Assembly (NCBI RefSeq): GCF_001077535.1
Contig: NZ_CP011968.1
Location: 1,550,001 to 1,614,000, forward strand
DNA: 64,000 nucleotides
Direction: 5' to 3'
From: Clostridioides difficile ATCC 9689 = DSM 1296
GTDB taxonomy: Bacteria; Bacillota; Clostridia; Peptostreptococcales; Peptostreptococcaceae
Part shown: piece by piece, positions 34,349-44,570 of the stretch
Numbering within the stretch: the first letter of the stretch is position 1
How the letters are laid out: each line of letters starts with the position of its first letter
The notes under the pieces: model-generated
Databases searched by the model: none
What the model was told of the DNA's origin: nothing
The model's input: the letters and a program-made list of their open reading frames with translations, nothing else
Translations under genes and position numbers: made by a program

Positions 34349-36910
34349 ATGAATTTATATACATCACTAACTATTAGATACTTAAAACAAAATAAAAGAA
34401 GAACCATTGTAACCATAATTGGTATAATACTTTCAACAGCTTTAATTTGTGGTATAGGAAATATATTTGAAAGTTTTATGGATTATCAAATGAGAGAAAC
34501 TATAAAGAATGATGGAAGTTTCCATGTTACATTTTATGATGTAAATAGAAAAAATGTGGAATATGTAACGAAATCAGCTGAAATAGAAAAACATGCATTT
34601 ACCAAACAACTTGGATATTCTAAATTAGAAAATAGTGAAAATGCTATATTAAGTATAAAGCAATATGATAAAAATGCAATAAACGGATATAAAGTTTCTA
34701 TAAAAGAAGGTAGATTTCCAGCTAAGGAAGGAGAAATTGTTTTAAGTGAAAGTATTATTAATCTTATAGATGATAAGTTAAAAATAGGAGATAAGATAAC
34801 TTTAAAAGTAGGGGATATGTTTGACTCAAGCAAGAAAAAGATTGATAGTATGACATTTCATGAAGGTGATTATATAGCAAATGAAAAAGATAGAACTTTT
34901 AAAGTTGTTGGTATAATTGAAAAACCTGGGTTTGAACGTTATAATGGAATTGCAACAGCTATAGCCTACTTTAATCCTATGAATAATTACAATGATACAA
35001 TTAATGTATCAGTAGCAGTAAGAAATCCTAAAGATGTGTATAAGATAAGTAATAAAATAAGTAAAAATATATATTCAAATAAAGATAAAGAAGCAGTTTC
35101 CGATATGATAAAATACAATGAACATTTATTGAGGTTACAAGGTGCTAGTAAGTATTCAAATATAAATAGCTCTATAAAGTCTATAATTATAGCAGTAACT
35201 ATTTTAGTAATCATATGTACAATTGCTACAGTGTACAATTCCTTTAGTATTTCTATAAATGAACGAAAAAAACAGTTTGGGATATTAAATTCTATAGGTG
35301 CTACATCTAGTCAAATTAAAAGATTAGTTTTTATAGAAGGTATTATAATTAGTTTAATTGGTATACCAATAGGACTAATATCTGGAACAGTAGCTATAGA
35401 CCTATTGTTTAAAATTATAAATAAGTATTTTACTGAATCGGTTGTTACTAAGATGAGTTTGCAGATAGTGTATAATCCAATAATAATTATTGTTAGTATA
35501 ATAATAGTTTTGCTTACAATCTTTATATCAATTCTACTACCTGCAATATCGGCTTCTAATATTTCTCCCCTTAATGTGATTAAAAATACTGGAGAGTATA
35601 AAGTGGGCAAAATCAAAAGCTCAAGACTTATTAAAATGATTTTTAAAACTGAAGGAGTACTTGCATATAAAAATATTAGGAGAAATAGAAAAAAATTTAT
35701 AATAACTCTTTTTTCTTTAATGGTAAGTATAATAATATTTATATCTTTTAGTGGCTTTACATTACTTTTACTAAGAGGTGAAGAAATTAGAAATTCTCAA
35801 AGAAAATATGATTTGTATTTAACTGCAAAGAACACAGCTAGGTCTGTAGAGGATACTATAAGTGAACTAGAAGATATTGATGGGATAAAAAACTTTGAAT
35901 TGGCAACAGGACAATATGTGTCTATAAGAGTAAGTGAAAATAAAATAAATAAATCCAAGGAAGATTTAATCAGGAAATATTATCAAAAATATAAGATTGG
36001 AGATAGTTATGAATATGATTTCAGTAATAATGAATTAATTTTTCCAGGAGATTTTGCAGTAAAAAACAAAATAAATAACTTAGTACAGGGCTCTTTTAAT
36101 AAAGAGAGAGCAATTGAAGAAAATGGTGTTATATTAGTTAGAAAAAGTGCATTTGAAGAAAATGGGAAGAAAGGTGTAGTAGAACTTACCAACTATAAAG
36201 TAGGAGATACAGTAAATTGTGAATATCTTGATGAAAATGCCTTAAGTAAAAAAGTAAAGGTCAAGATTCTTGCTATAACTGATGAAGAACGTCTAGGTCT
36301 TGGTTATCAAAATATGGGGTTACAATTTATAACTTATGATGAAGTTGCTAAAAATTTAAATTTAAAATTAAGTAAAAGCCTTATATTTATTGATTCAGGA
36401 GGAAGCATTAAGACTAAGAAGGAAATAGAAGCTTTGGCAAATAAAAATAATTTTAACTTTTATGATGAAAGTGCAAGCAATGAAAGTGAAAAACAAGATT
36501 TAAAGGTTATTAAAATATTTGTATATGGTTTTATAGTAGTGATATCTTTAGTGAGTGTTACAAATATTCTAAATACAGTAAGTACAAGTATAAATCTAAG
36601 AAAAAGAGAACTTGCAGTAATACAATCTATAGGGGTTACTCCTAAAGGATTTAGGAAAATGATATATTTAGAAAGTTTTATATATGGTATACTGTCATTG
36701 TTGTTTGGAATACCAATTAGTATTGGTATAATTCTAATTATGAATAAACTTATTTCAGGTGTAATTGAATTTTCTCCGATTATACCGTGGACAGCCATAG
36801 TTATCTGTATAGTAAGTGTTTTTATAATAACTTTTATAGCAGGGTATATACCAATGAGTAAATTAAATAAAGAAAATATAATAGATAATATAAGAAGAGA
36901 AAGTATATAG
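34349..36910 (+). CDS. FtsX-family ABC transporter permease with two large extracellular domains
   Basis: The 853-residue permease has a TM helix near 20-40, a large extracellular domain (about 45-270), three helices (about 277-410), another helix (about 450-475), a second extracellular domain (about 480-720) and three final helices. This is a duplicated FtsX layout of eight helices, not the ten-helix BceB type. Such transporters act on peptides or lipids at the membrane. It abuts the ATPase gene, and the two-component genes precede. The substrate is unknown; a role in antimicrobial-peptide response is plausible. Confidence 0.9.
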   Translation: MNLYTSLTIRYLKQNKRRTIVTIIGIILSTALICGIGNIFESFMDYQMRETIKNDGSFHVTFYDVNRKNVEYVTKSAEIEKHAFTKQLGYSKLENSENAILSIKQYDKNAINGYKVSIKEGRFPAKEGEIVLSESIINLIDDKLKIGDKITLKVGDMFDSSKKKIDSMTFHEGDYIANEKDRTFKVVGIIEKPGFERYNGIATAIAYFNPMNNYNDTINVSVAVRNPKDVYKISNKISKNIYSNKDKEAVSDMIKYNEHLLRLQGASKYSNINSSIKSIIIAVTILVIICTIATVYNSFSISINERKKQFGILNSIGATSSQIKRLVFIEGIIISLIGIPIGLISGTVAIDLLFKIINKYFTESVVTKMSLQIVYNPIIIIVSIIIVLLTIFISILLPAISASNISPLNVIKNTGEYKVGKIKSSRLIKMIFKTEGVLAYKNIRRNRKKFIITLFSLMVSIIIFISFSGFTLLLLRGEEIRNSQRKYDLYLTAKNTARSVEDTISELEDIDGIKNFELATGQYVSIRVSENKINKSKEDLIRKYYQKYKIGDSYEYDFSNNELIFPGDFAVKNKINNLVQGSFNKERAIEENGVILVRKSAFEENGKKGVVELTNYKVGDTVNCEYLDENALSKKVKVKILAITDEERLGLGYQNMGLQFITYDEVAKNLNLKLSKSLIFIDSGGSIKTKKEIEALANKNNFNFYDESASNESEKQDLKVIKIFVYGFIVVISLVSVTNILNTVSTSINLRKRELAVIQSIGVTPKGFRKMIYLESFIYGILSLLFGIPISIGIILIMNKLISGVIEFSPIIPWTAIVICIVSVFIITFIAGYIPMSKLNKENIIDNIRRESI

Positions 36911-36946
36911 ATATAAAAATAATTCTTAACTATATAAAATATTATT

Positions 36947-36998
36947 AAAATCATTTAAGTGGTATAAAATATTATTATATCACTTAAATGATTTTTTA
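36947..36998 (+). terminator. Intrinsic terminator
   Basis: AAAATCATTTAAGTG (36947-36961) pairs perfectly with CACTTAAATGATTTT (36981-36995), then T residues. It ends the two-component/ABC operon. Confidence 0.85.
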
Positions 36999-37139
36999 TT
37001 TATATAAGAAATCTAATAATAAATTACTAGAGGTATTTAACTATTTAGAAAGAATTGGTATTATATAAAGTAAGAGAATATATAATAAGAAAGAATATTT
37101 GATTTTATTGGAAAACAAAAGAAAAAGAAGGTGATTACT

Positions 37140-38405
37140 ATTTCTCATATAACTGCGAAGAATATGTATAAAAGTTTAGAGGAAAGAATAAACAAGTTTC
37201 CACAAGGTGCTCCACCATCTGATACATTATACAAAATACTAAATGTACTATATACAGAACAAGAGGCGAAGTTAGTTGCTCAGCTTCCAATAAAGCCTTT
37301 CAGAGTAAAAACAGCAGCTAAAATTTGGAGTGTAAGTGAAAGTGAAGCATATAGAGTATTGGATAAACTTGCTAGTAAGGCTCTGATACTAGATATAGAA
37401 GATAATAAAGGGAAGAAATATATAATGCCTCCTCCAATGGCTGGTTTTTTTGAGTTTGCCATGATGAGAACGAGACACGATATAGACCAAAAACTTTTGG
37501 CAGAGCTTTACTATCAATATATGAATGTAGAAGAAGATTTTATCAAAGATTTATTTTATTCAACAGAAACGAAGCTTGGAAGAGTATACGTTCAAGAGGA
37601 AGTTTTAACTAATGATAATGAGGTTAGTATTTTAGATTATGAAAGGGCTACTCATATAATTGATGAATCAACTCATATAGGTATAAGTATGTGTTACTGT
37701 AGACATAGAATGCAACATGTTGGAAAAGCTTGTGATGCTCCCATGGATATATGTATGACGTTTGACAATGTAGCAAATTCTTTAATAAATAATAAATTTG
37801 CAAGACGTGTGGATAAAATAGAATGTAAAGAACTACTTCATCAAGCATATGAACATAACTTAGTTCAATGTGGAGAAAATGTTAGGAAAGGGGTTACGTT
37901 TATATGTAATTGCTGTGGATGTTGCTGTGAAGCAATGGTAGCAGCTAAAAGATTTGGAAATCTTCATCCAGTACAGACAACAAGTTTTATACCAAATATA
38001 AACCATGAAAATTGTGTAAAGTGTGGTAAATGTATAACTGCATGTCCAATAGATGCGATAAGCAAGGTTAAGGAAGATGGTAAAGAATATATAAAAATTG
38101 ATGAGGATAGATGTCTAGGTTGTGGAGTTTGTGTTAGAAATTGCCATAAAAATAGCATTATGTTATTAAAGAGAGATGAAAAAATAATAACTCCAGCAAA
38201 TTCAGTACATAGAGCAGTTCTTATGGCAATTGAAAAAGGGCAGTTACAAAATTTAATTTTTGATAATAATGCTCTGGCTAGTCATAGAGCTATGGGAGCT
38301 ATACTGTCAGCTATATTAAAGCTTGAACCAGCTAAAAAGATTTTAGCCAGTAAACAATTAAAGTCAGTATATTTAGATAAATTGTTAAGTATTAATGATA
38401 AATAG
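37140..38405 (+). CDS. HTH and 4Fe-4S ferredoxin domain protein (probable ATT or GTG start)
   Basis: The protein has about 421 residues. The N-terminal part includes a winged-helix-like segment (VKTAAKIWSVSESEAYRVL). The middle has many cysteines: CYCRH and a nearby C-x6-C, then a CNCCGCCCE cluster (near residue 255). Two classic 4Fe-4S motifs follow: CVKCGKCITACP and CLGCGVCVRNCH. Homologous ferredoxin-type proteins occur in clostridia but a function is not established; a redox-sensing or electron-transfer role is inferred. AAGGTGAT at 37128-37135 sits 8 bases before ATT 37140; GTG 37131 lies inside that site. Confidence 0.83.
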   Translation: MSHITAKNMYKSLEERINKFPQGAPPSDTLYKILNVLYTEQEAKLVAQLPIKPFRVKTAAKIWSVSESEAYRVLDKLASKALILDIEDNKGKKYIMPPPMAGFFEFAMMRTRHDIDQKLLAELYYQYMNVEEDFIKDLFYSTETKLGRVYVQEEVLTNDNEVSILDYERATHIIDESTHIGISMCYCRHRMQHVGKACDAPMDICMTFDNVANSLINNKFARRVDKIECKELLHQAYEHNLVQCGENVRKGVTFICNCCGCCCEAMVAAKRFGNLHPVQTTSFIPNINHENCVKCGKCITACPIDAISKVKEDGKEYIKIDEDRCLGCGVCVRNCHKNSIMLLKRDEKIITPANSVHRAVLMAIEKGQLQNLIFDNNALASHRAMGAILSAILKLEPAKKILASKQLKSVYLDKLLSINDK

Positions 38406-38511
38406 AAACTAACTTAAAAAAGGCAAAGTTTTAGACTTATCTATATCTTAATAAACTTATCATTTAATATTTAAATTTAATTTTTACACATATAAAACTT
38501 ATAACTTAAAT

Positions 38512-38559
38512 AAAAAAAGGCTATATTCAATTAATATTACTTGAATACAGCCTTTTTTA
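38512..38559. terminator. Bidirectional intrinsic terminator
   Basis: AAAAAAGGCTATATTCAA (about 38513-38530) pairs with TTGAATACAGCCTTTTTT (38541-38558) with one mismatch. It lies between the ferredoxin gene (plus) and cwp20 (minus). Confidence 0.88.
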
Positions 38560-38565
38560 GTTATG

Positions 38566-41500
38566 TTAAGCTATTTCTTTTATTTGCTTAAATGAGTTTT
38601 CATTTCCATTTCCACCAATTTGTGTTACAGATTTAAATCTCATAGTTTTAAATAGTTCTTTTTGATTATAATCTAGTGAGTTTCCTACTAGCATTACAGG
38701 AGATTTAGTTTTTCCAGCCAAAACTCCAACAGATAATCCGTCTATTAAATCATCTTGTTTATTCATTCCATTTTTAGCAACATATAAATTGTCTATCTTA
38801 GAATCCTTGTAAAATTCTTTTATTACTTTTGCATTAGTTTCATTTCTAGTGCTACCTGATATTCTCTGTGGATTTTGAAGTTTACTTTCTATATTTTTAG
38901 AAACTGTATATTCTCCACCGATTACATAAGATTTATCAATCTTTTTGTTTTTAAATACGTTATTTATTTCAGTTATATTACTATTTTCATTAGTAAGTAT
39001 TATAGGCATATCATTTTGAGCTGATACAGCTCCAATGCTTACTGCATCGGCTAATCCTTTTTCGCCATTAACTACTGAAATCTTTGATATATTGCTAATA
39101 TTGTTCAATTCTTTAGCAATGTTCATAGAAGTTTGATATCTATCACTTCCTGAAATTCTAGATACAGAGATATTGTTTGATTTTATAGTATCTAAAGATT
39201 TTTCATTTATAGAAGCTTCTCCACCAACTACATATACATTTTTAACTTTTAATCTCTTTAATTCAGCCAAAGTTTTTTCATTTATTTGAGAGCTTCCAGT
39301 CAATAATATAGGAGCGTTTTTCTTGTATGCAAATGGTGTTGCAGCCAAAGCATCTGCAATTGCTGAATCGTTTATTAAAACTGCATTTTCAGCATTTTCC
39401 CAACCTGCTTGACTTATCTTAATAGAAGTTTCATATCTATCAGTTCCTGTAAGTGCACTTGCATTTACTTCATCTTGATATGTAACCTCAAATCTAGCAT
39501 TTGGACTTCCTAAGAAAACAATTACGCCTCCTTTTGGCAATCTAACTCTATTGTTCTTTGTAACTAAAGAATAGTTTACAGGAACACCTTTATCATCATA
39601 AACAGCAAAAGCTGAATTTTGAGGAAGATTAACTTCTATTTTTTTATTTGCGATATCGTCACCAATCTTATACCATTTTGCATAACCATTGGATTCTAGT
39701 TCACAAGTAAAAGATTTTTCTGCTGGCAAATTAGTTATAGAATCTTCACTAACATACGTTAGTGTTCCAAAAGATAAATACTCTGTACCATTTTCTTTAT
39801 GAAGTTTAATGTCGGATAAATCACGACCTATTACACCAGGTATTTCTATAAAAGCATTTGAGTTATTCTCATCCATTATTTTAGTGTTAACTATATAACC
39901 TGGAGTTTCATCAGAAAGACTAAAACTTGCTTTTACAGAGCCAAACATATAGCTTTGAGAAGTATATTTTTCATCCACTAGATAGTAACCTTTGCCACTT
40001 CTTTTTTTCCACACTTCTTTGACACTATTTGATATATTGTTGTCATCTACTTTTTGAGCTACATAGTATAAACTTGCTGTCTGACCTAATCCAGGGACAT
40101 CATCATAAGAGCTCATATTTAAATATGTGATATTATTTTTTTCTTTTACAAATTTTAAACAACTATTACCTTTTTCAGATACAAATCTATCTTGACCTAT
40201 GTATACGTATTTATCTTCAGGTCCATTTTCTATATAAGGAGAAGATACTGTTAAAGTACCATTATCATTAACATCTACTTTTATCATATTTGAAGAAGCA
40301 TAAAGACCACTATTTTCTTTTAAAGAGCTTGGCATTTTAACTTGTTGTGGCTTACTAAATGTTTTATCAGGTTTTATTTCTTTAATTTTACCTTTTTCTT
40401 TTAATGCAGATAGTAAGATTTCTTGTCCAATTATTTCATTAAGTTGACTACTTCCACCAGAAGAAAGAACTGCAACTGCCATATTTTCATCTGGAAGAAC
40501 TATAAGATTACTGTGGAATAATAAAGAATCTCCACCTTTTGTAAGAGCTTTTAAATTATACTGATTAAATGGATAAGTGTTGACACAATCCCACCCTAAA
40601 CCATATCCAAGTATAGAGTCTTCTCCTTCAGGCCATAGACCATTTAAATATTCTTTGTTTTCCATAGCTTTTACTGAAGCAGGAGAAAGAATACCATTTG
40701 AATTTTTCATAAATGTTTGTGCAAATGTACATAGATTTTCTGCACTTGAATATAAACCACCTGCACCTATAGCATTAAGGTTATCTTGTGGAACTGCATC
40801 TTCCCAATAAGGTACGTATGCTTTTGCTAGTTTTGAACTATCAAAGCTATTTTCTGTAGTTTTTGTATTTTGTAAGTTAAGTGGATTATTTATGTATTTA
40901 TCAAGAAAATTAGTAAATGACATACCAGATACTCTTTCTACTAAAATTTCAGCTAAAGTAAATCCATCATTACAATAAACGGAAAAAGCTCCTGGTTTAG
41001 CTTTTAATCTTTGTTTTTGTAATTCTTTTAAGAAATTATCATGACCATAAGAATCATTGTCTGCTAATAAAATAGTGTTTTTAAAACTACTTCCCATCAA
41101 CCCTGATGAATGATTTAATAACATTCTTGGAGTGATTTCCTTGTATCTATCATCAGCCATTTTAAATTCAGGTATATACTTTACAACAGGAGTATCTAAA
41201 TTTAATTTTCCATCATCAACCAACTTCATAACAGCTGTTGTAGTAAACATTTTACTGATAGATGCGATACTATACATATTATCCTTATTTAAGTTTTTGT
41301 TATCCTGTTTGCTGTAAACTCCACCATTACCAGAAATCTCAATTTTGCCATTATCAATCAAAGCATATTGAGCACTTACAGCACCATACTTTGATAGCAA
41401 AGTTTGGATTTTCTCTTTAGCAAGAGCTTTAGTTTTTGTGTAAGATTCCGCGTTTTTACTATAATCATGTAATTCTATATCAGAACTTTGATATTTTTCG

Positions 41501-41607
41501 GAATTATCTTTTGTATTATCAGCAAAAGTAATATTTGGAGCAGCAGTAAATAACATACTCAATACTAATGTACTAGATAATAATTTAGAGAGCCTTTGCT
41601 TAAACAT
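38566..41607 (-). CDS. cwp20: Cwp20: cell-wall protein with serine beta-lactamase-like domain and three CWB2 repeats
   Basis: The 1013-residue secreted protein has a signal peptide (cut near ITFA-DN). A beta-lactamase/penicillin-binding-like domain (about 60-400) contains SISK at 116-119 (the S-x-x-K nucleophile), YCN (about residue 212) and a KGGDS motif. A middle region of unclear fold (about 410-710) is followed by three CWB2 repeats (about 718-1013; GTDRYETS, GSDRYQTS, GSTRNETN) that bind the S-layer polymer PSII. This architecture matches C. difficile Cwp20. The start is ATG 41607 after AAAGAGGTAATG. The true substrate is not known. Confidence 0.95.
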   Translation of the reverse strand: MFKQRLSKLLSSTLVLSMLFTAAPNITFADNTKDNSEKYQSSDIELHDYSKNAESYTKTKALAKEKIQTLLSKYGAVSAQYALIDNGKIEISGNGGVYSKQDNKNLNKDNMYSIASISKMFTTTAVMKLVDDGKLNLDTPVVKYIPEFKMADDRYKEITPRMLLNHSSGLMGSSFKNTILLADNDSYGHDNFLKELQKQRLKAKPGAFSVYCNDGFTLAEILVERVSGMSFTNFLDKYINNPLNLQNTKTTENSFDSSKLAKAYVPYWEDAVPQDNLNAIGAGGLYSSAENLCTFAQTFMKNSNGILSPASVKAMENKEYLNGLWPEGEDSILGYGLGWDCVNTYPFNQYNLKALTKGGDSLLFHSNLIVLPDENMAVAVLSSGGSSQLNEIIGQEILLSALKEKGKIKEIKPDKTFSKPQQVKMPSSLKENSGLYASSNMIKVDVNDNGTLTVSSPYIENGPEDKYVYIGQDRFVSEKGNSCLKFVKEKNNITYLNMSSYDDVPGLGQTASLYYVAQKVDDNNISNSVKEVWKKRSGKGYYLVDEKYTSQSYMFGSVKASFSLSDETPGYIVNTKIMDENNSNAFIEIPGVIGRDLSDIKLHKENGTEYLSFGTLTYVSEDSITNLPAEKSFTCELESNGYAKWYKIGDDIANKKIEVNLPQNSAFAVYDDKGVPVNYSLVTKNNRVRLPKGGVIVFLGSPNARFEVTYQDEVNASALTGTDRYETSIKISQAGWENAENAVLINDSAIADALAATPFAYKKNAPILLTGSSQINEKTLAELKRLKVKNVYVVGGEASINEKSLDTIKSNNISVSRISGSDRYQTSMNIAKELNNISNISKISVVNGEKGLADAVSIGAVSAQNDMPIILTNENSNITEINNVFKNKKIDKSYVIGGEYTVSKNIESKLQNPQRISGSTRNETNAKVIKEFYKDSKIDNLYVAKNGMNKQDDLIDGLSVGVLAGKTKSPVMLVGNSLDYNQKELFKTMRFKSVTQIGGNGNENSFKQIKEIA

Positions 41608-41813
41608 ATTACATTACCTCTTTCCCTTTTTAATAATTTATAATTAGCATAACATTCTTAATTATTTTAATCAACAGATTATTATCAATAAAAAAAGCTT
41701 TTATAAGTATAGCTTTTTATATAACAGAGAAAAATATAAAAATAATATTTGTTGTTGTATAAAGAATAAAGGGTATAGGTAATATATAAATAAAATGGAG
41801 GAATTTTAGACAT

Positions 41814-42113
41814 ATGTATAAGAATATAAATAAGAAGCAACTTAAAGAAATGATGAAAAATGAAAAGGATGTTTTATTATTAGATGTAAGAACTAAAGAT
41901 GAATTTAAGGAATATAAAATAGAAAATGCTATAAATATATCTTTACAAGAGTTAATCAATAATATAGATGAAATTTACGATTATAAAGATAAGAAAGTAG
42001 TAGTTTATTGCAGAAGTGGTCATAGAAGTGTTACTGCATGTAATTTGTTAGCTGAAGAAGGTTTTGAGCATTTATATAATTTAAATTCAGGAATAATTGA
42101 TTATATGAGTTAA
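41814..42113 (+). CDS. Single-domain rhodanese
   Basis: The 99-residue protein has LLLDVRTKDEF and the active-site loop VVYCRSGHRSV, whose cysteine accepts sulfane sulfur. It has the usual length of one-domain rhodaneses such as GlpE or PspE. A donor or acceptor is not evident from context. The start is ATG 41814; GGAGGA lies 11 bases upstream, slightly far. It is divergent from cwp20 and ends at a shared terminator. Confidence 0.9.
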   Translation: MYKNINKKQLKEMMKNEKDVLLLDVRTKDEFKEYKIENAINISLQELINNIDEIYDYKDKKVVVYCRSGHRSVTACNLLAEEGFEHLYNLNSGIIDYMS

Positions 42114-42264
42114 ATAATGTAAGTTATACATTAAATACTATGTATAGCTCTGCTTATTAAGTAGGAATATATCTAAATATTTATAAGATAAATTTAGGAA
42201 AGAACGAATTTTTTCGTTTTTTTCTATGACAGTTTTTGTAGTAAATATTAGTTTTTAAGTTGGA

Positions 42265-42300
42265 AAAAGGTAGTAGCTTTTTAGCTACTACCTTTTAATA
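42265..42300. terminator. Bidirectional intrinsic terminator
   Basis: AAAAGGTAGTAGCT (42265-42278) pairs perfectly with AGCTACTACCTTTT (42283-42296) around a TTTT loop. It serves the rhodanese and yhgE-like genes, which converge here. A weaker hairpin (ACGAA/TTCGT, 42204-42217, with a U-run) precedes it. Confidence 0.9.
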
Positions 42301-42350
42301 TGAACTTAGAATATTATTAAAAAAATATATTTAAAGACAGAATTAATTTT

Positions 42351-44570
42351 TTAATGACCAGTTAAATTACTATCGCCAAATTTATCATTAAATGGTTTTA
42401 TAACTCTATTTATAGGTCCTTTTAGAAGTACATTTAAACAAATAGACAGAATCATAAATAGTAATAGAACTAGTATATCTTTAGTTAGATTTGGAGCATA
42501 TATACCACCAACTGCTTCCCTTGTAGCACCTATTGCATAGGTAAATGGCATTATAGGGTTTATTCTTTGGAAGAATGTAGGTGTAACTTGTATAGGGAAT
42601 GTACCACCAGAAGAACCAATCTGAACGACTAATAGTACTATTGCAATTGCTTTTCCTACATTTCCAAATACAGAAACTAAAGAATACACTATAAAGTTAA
42701 ATACCATACTAGTAAACATAAGCAGAACTATCAATAAAATTGGATGTTTTGCTGTTACTCCTAACAATAATATATCTCCAGTTCCTATTATAAAACCTTG
42801 GACAAGAGCTATACTTAAAAAAGTAAGGCCTCTTCCAAAGTAAATTTCATAAGGTTTATAGTTTCCATGTACAGATGTAGACAATAGTGCTGAAATAAGT
42901 AATATACCAACCCATGTAGAAAGAACACTATAAAATGGTGTCATTGCAGAACCATAATTTTCAATTGGATATAATTTCTCTGTTTTCACCTCAACAGGTT
43001 CTTTTAAGAAATTAGACTTTGTCAATATATCACTTTCAAGCAAGCTGACTAATTTTTTCATATCTTCACCATTACTAATTTTGCTTAAAGTATCAATCAA
43101 ATCATCCAACATTCCTTTTGCTAAAGGAAGTCTTTCTCTTATCAATGATATACTTTCCTGTGCATTTCCTGAAAGTTTTAGAGAAGTAGTAAGTATTTCT
43201 TCAACCTTTGGAAGTTTTGCTTCTGCCTTATCTAAAACAGTAATTATATCATTTGCTACTTTTATACTGTTTGCAAATATACTATTTATAGGTTTTGATA
43301 TTTTTGAGTCAAAATTATTTAAAATATTTAAATTAATTCTTCCAATACCATTTGATAGACTTAAAACATTATTCAAAGCACTTATAGATGGTTGTTGTCC
43401 AGATATAACTTTGTTTTTAATATCATTTAATGTTGATATAGATGAATCTATTTTATTGCTAGAGTCTTCAAGATTATCTATGACATCATCCAATCTATTA
43501 TTTGATGTAAGTTGGTTTAATTTAGTTAAAAAATCCACCAAAGTATTATTTAAAGATTGCAAATTAGAAAGTTTTTCTGATAAATTATCTATCAACTTAG
43601 GTACATCTTCACTGCCACTATTTACTGCATCAATTAAATTTAATGTAAGAGAAGAAGCAGAAGATGAAAGGTCAACCATTAAATTTAAGTCAGACTTAAT
43701 AAGAGGAGAAAGTTCGTCTAAATTATCATTTGTATCCTCTAAGAATTTTTTTAAGTCACTTGATAACAGTTTTGTATCATTCAGAGTTTTTTTAATTGTA
43801 GGTAAATCAGATTTAATATCTTTAACTGTATCAGATAATTTTGAAGTAGCATCAGAAGCTAAATCAACAGTCTTATTTATATGGTCAAATCTCTTTTGAA
43901 GGTCAATAAGGGAATTTTCAACTTTTGTCAATTTTGGAAGACTGTGTTCAATTCCTGCACCAACTCCGTTTGATATACCAAGAACGATTTCACTAACTGT
44001 TTTTACTATAGTCTGATTAACCTGTAGTTGTATTGTAGAAGCACCTTTATCTGTAATCTTTGGTGCAACTGCATTTATTTTTTCATTAACAGTATAGATA
44101 ATTTCCCCTTTTTTAACATCATCTGTAATTAAAGATGTCAAATCTTTTGTAAAATTTTTTGGAATCTTAAGTGATGCATAATAAGTACCTTTTTTAACAC
44201 CTTCAAGAGCCGTTTTTTCATCTACAAACTGCCAACCTAAACTCTTGTTATCTTTGAGTTGTTCAATTAATTGGTCTCCTACATTAATCTTTTGTCCTGC
44301 TATTTCATTTCCTTTATCTTCATTTGTTACTGCTACAAGCATATTAGCAGTGCTTCCATAAGGGTCCCAAGATGCCTTTATATTGAACCAAGCATACAGA
44401 GATGGTAAAAAAGCAAGACCTAAAACTATTACAAGTACGGCATAATTGCCACGTATATCTTTTAGGTCACTTTTAAAAATTTCTAATATATTTTTTAAAC
44501 CCTTTGAAGGTCTTAAATTCTTGATATTATTCCAGTTTAAAATTTCTTTTAAACTATTAGTTTTTTTCAA
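42351..44570 (-). CDS. YhgE/Pip-family membrane protein
   Basis: The protein has about 739 residues. One N-terminal helix (about 37-57; LVIVLGLAFLPSLYAWFNI) is followed by a very large extracellular region rich in coiled-coil heptads (about 200-525). Five to six helices follow at the C-terminus (about 545-725), as in YhgE/phage-infection proteins and ESX-associated exporters. Pip of Lactococcus is a phage receptor; no receptor role is shown here. The likely start is TTG 44570, 6 bases after AGGAGGTGAG; GTG 44579 lies inside that site. Confidence 0.9.
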   Translation of the reverse strand: MKKTNSLKEILNWNNIKNLRPSKGLKNILEIFKSDLKDIRGNYAVLVIVLGLAFLPSLYAWFNIKASWDPYGSTANMLVAVTNEDKGNEIAGQKINVGDQLIEQLKDNKSLGWQFVDEKTALEGVKKGTYYASLKIPKNFTKDLTSLITDDVKKGEIIYTVNEKINAVAPKITDKGASTIQLQVNQTIVKTVSEIVLGISNGVGAGIEHSLPKLTKVENSLIDLQKRFDHINKTVDLASDATSKLSDTVKDIKSDLPTIKKTLNDTKLLSSDLKKFLEDTNDNLDELSPLIKSDLNLMVDLSSSASSLTLNLIDAVNSGSEDVPKLIDNLSEKLSNLQSLNNTLVDFLTKLNQLTSNNRLDDVIDNLEDSSNKIDSSISTLNDIKNKVISGQQPSISALNNVLSLSNGIGRINLNILNNFDSKISKPINSIFANSIKVANDIITVLDKAEAKLPKVEEILTTSLKLSGNAQESISLIRERLPLAKGMLDDLIDTLSKISNGEDMKKLVSLLESDILTKSNFLKEPVEVKTEKLYPIENYGSAMTPFYSVLSTWVGILLISALLSTSVHGNYKPYEIYFGRGLTFLSIALVQGFIIGTGDILLLGVTAKHPILLIVLLMFTSMVFNFIVYSLVSVFGNVGKAIAIVLLVVQIGSSGGTFPIQVTPTFFQRINPIMPFTYAIGATREAVGGIYAPNLTKDILVLLLFMILSICLNVLLKGPINRVIKPFNDKFGDSNLTGH

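Noticed and set aside
36460-36954. 164-codon minus-strand frame
   Set aside because: It is antisense to the helices of the FtsX permease, with no ribosome-binding site.
43081-43899. 272-codon frame on the plus strand within the YhgE-like gene
   Set aside because: It is antisense to the coiled-coil part of a well-supported gene and has no recognisable domain or start signal.
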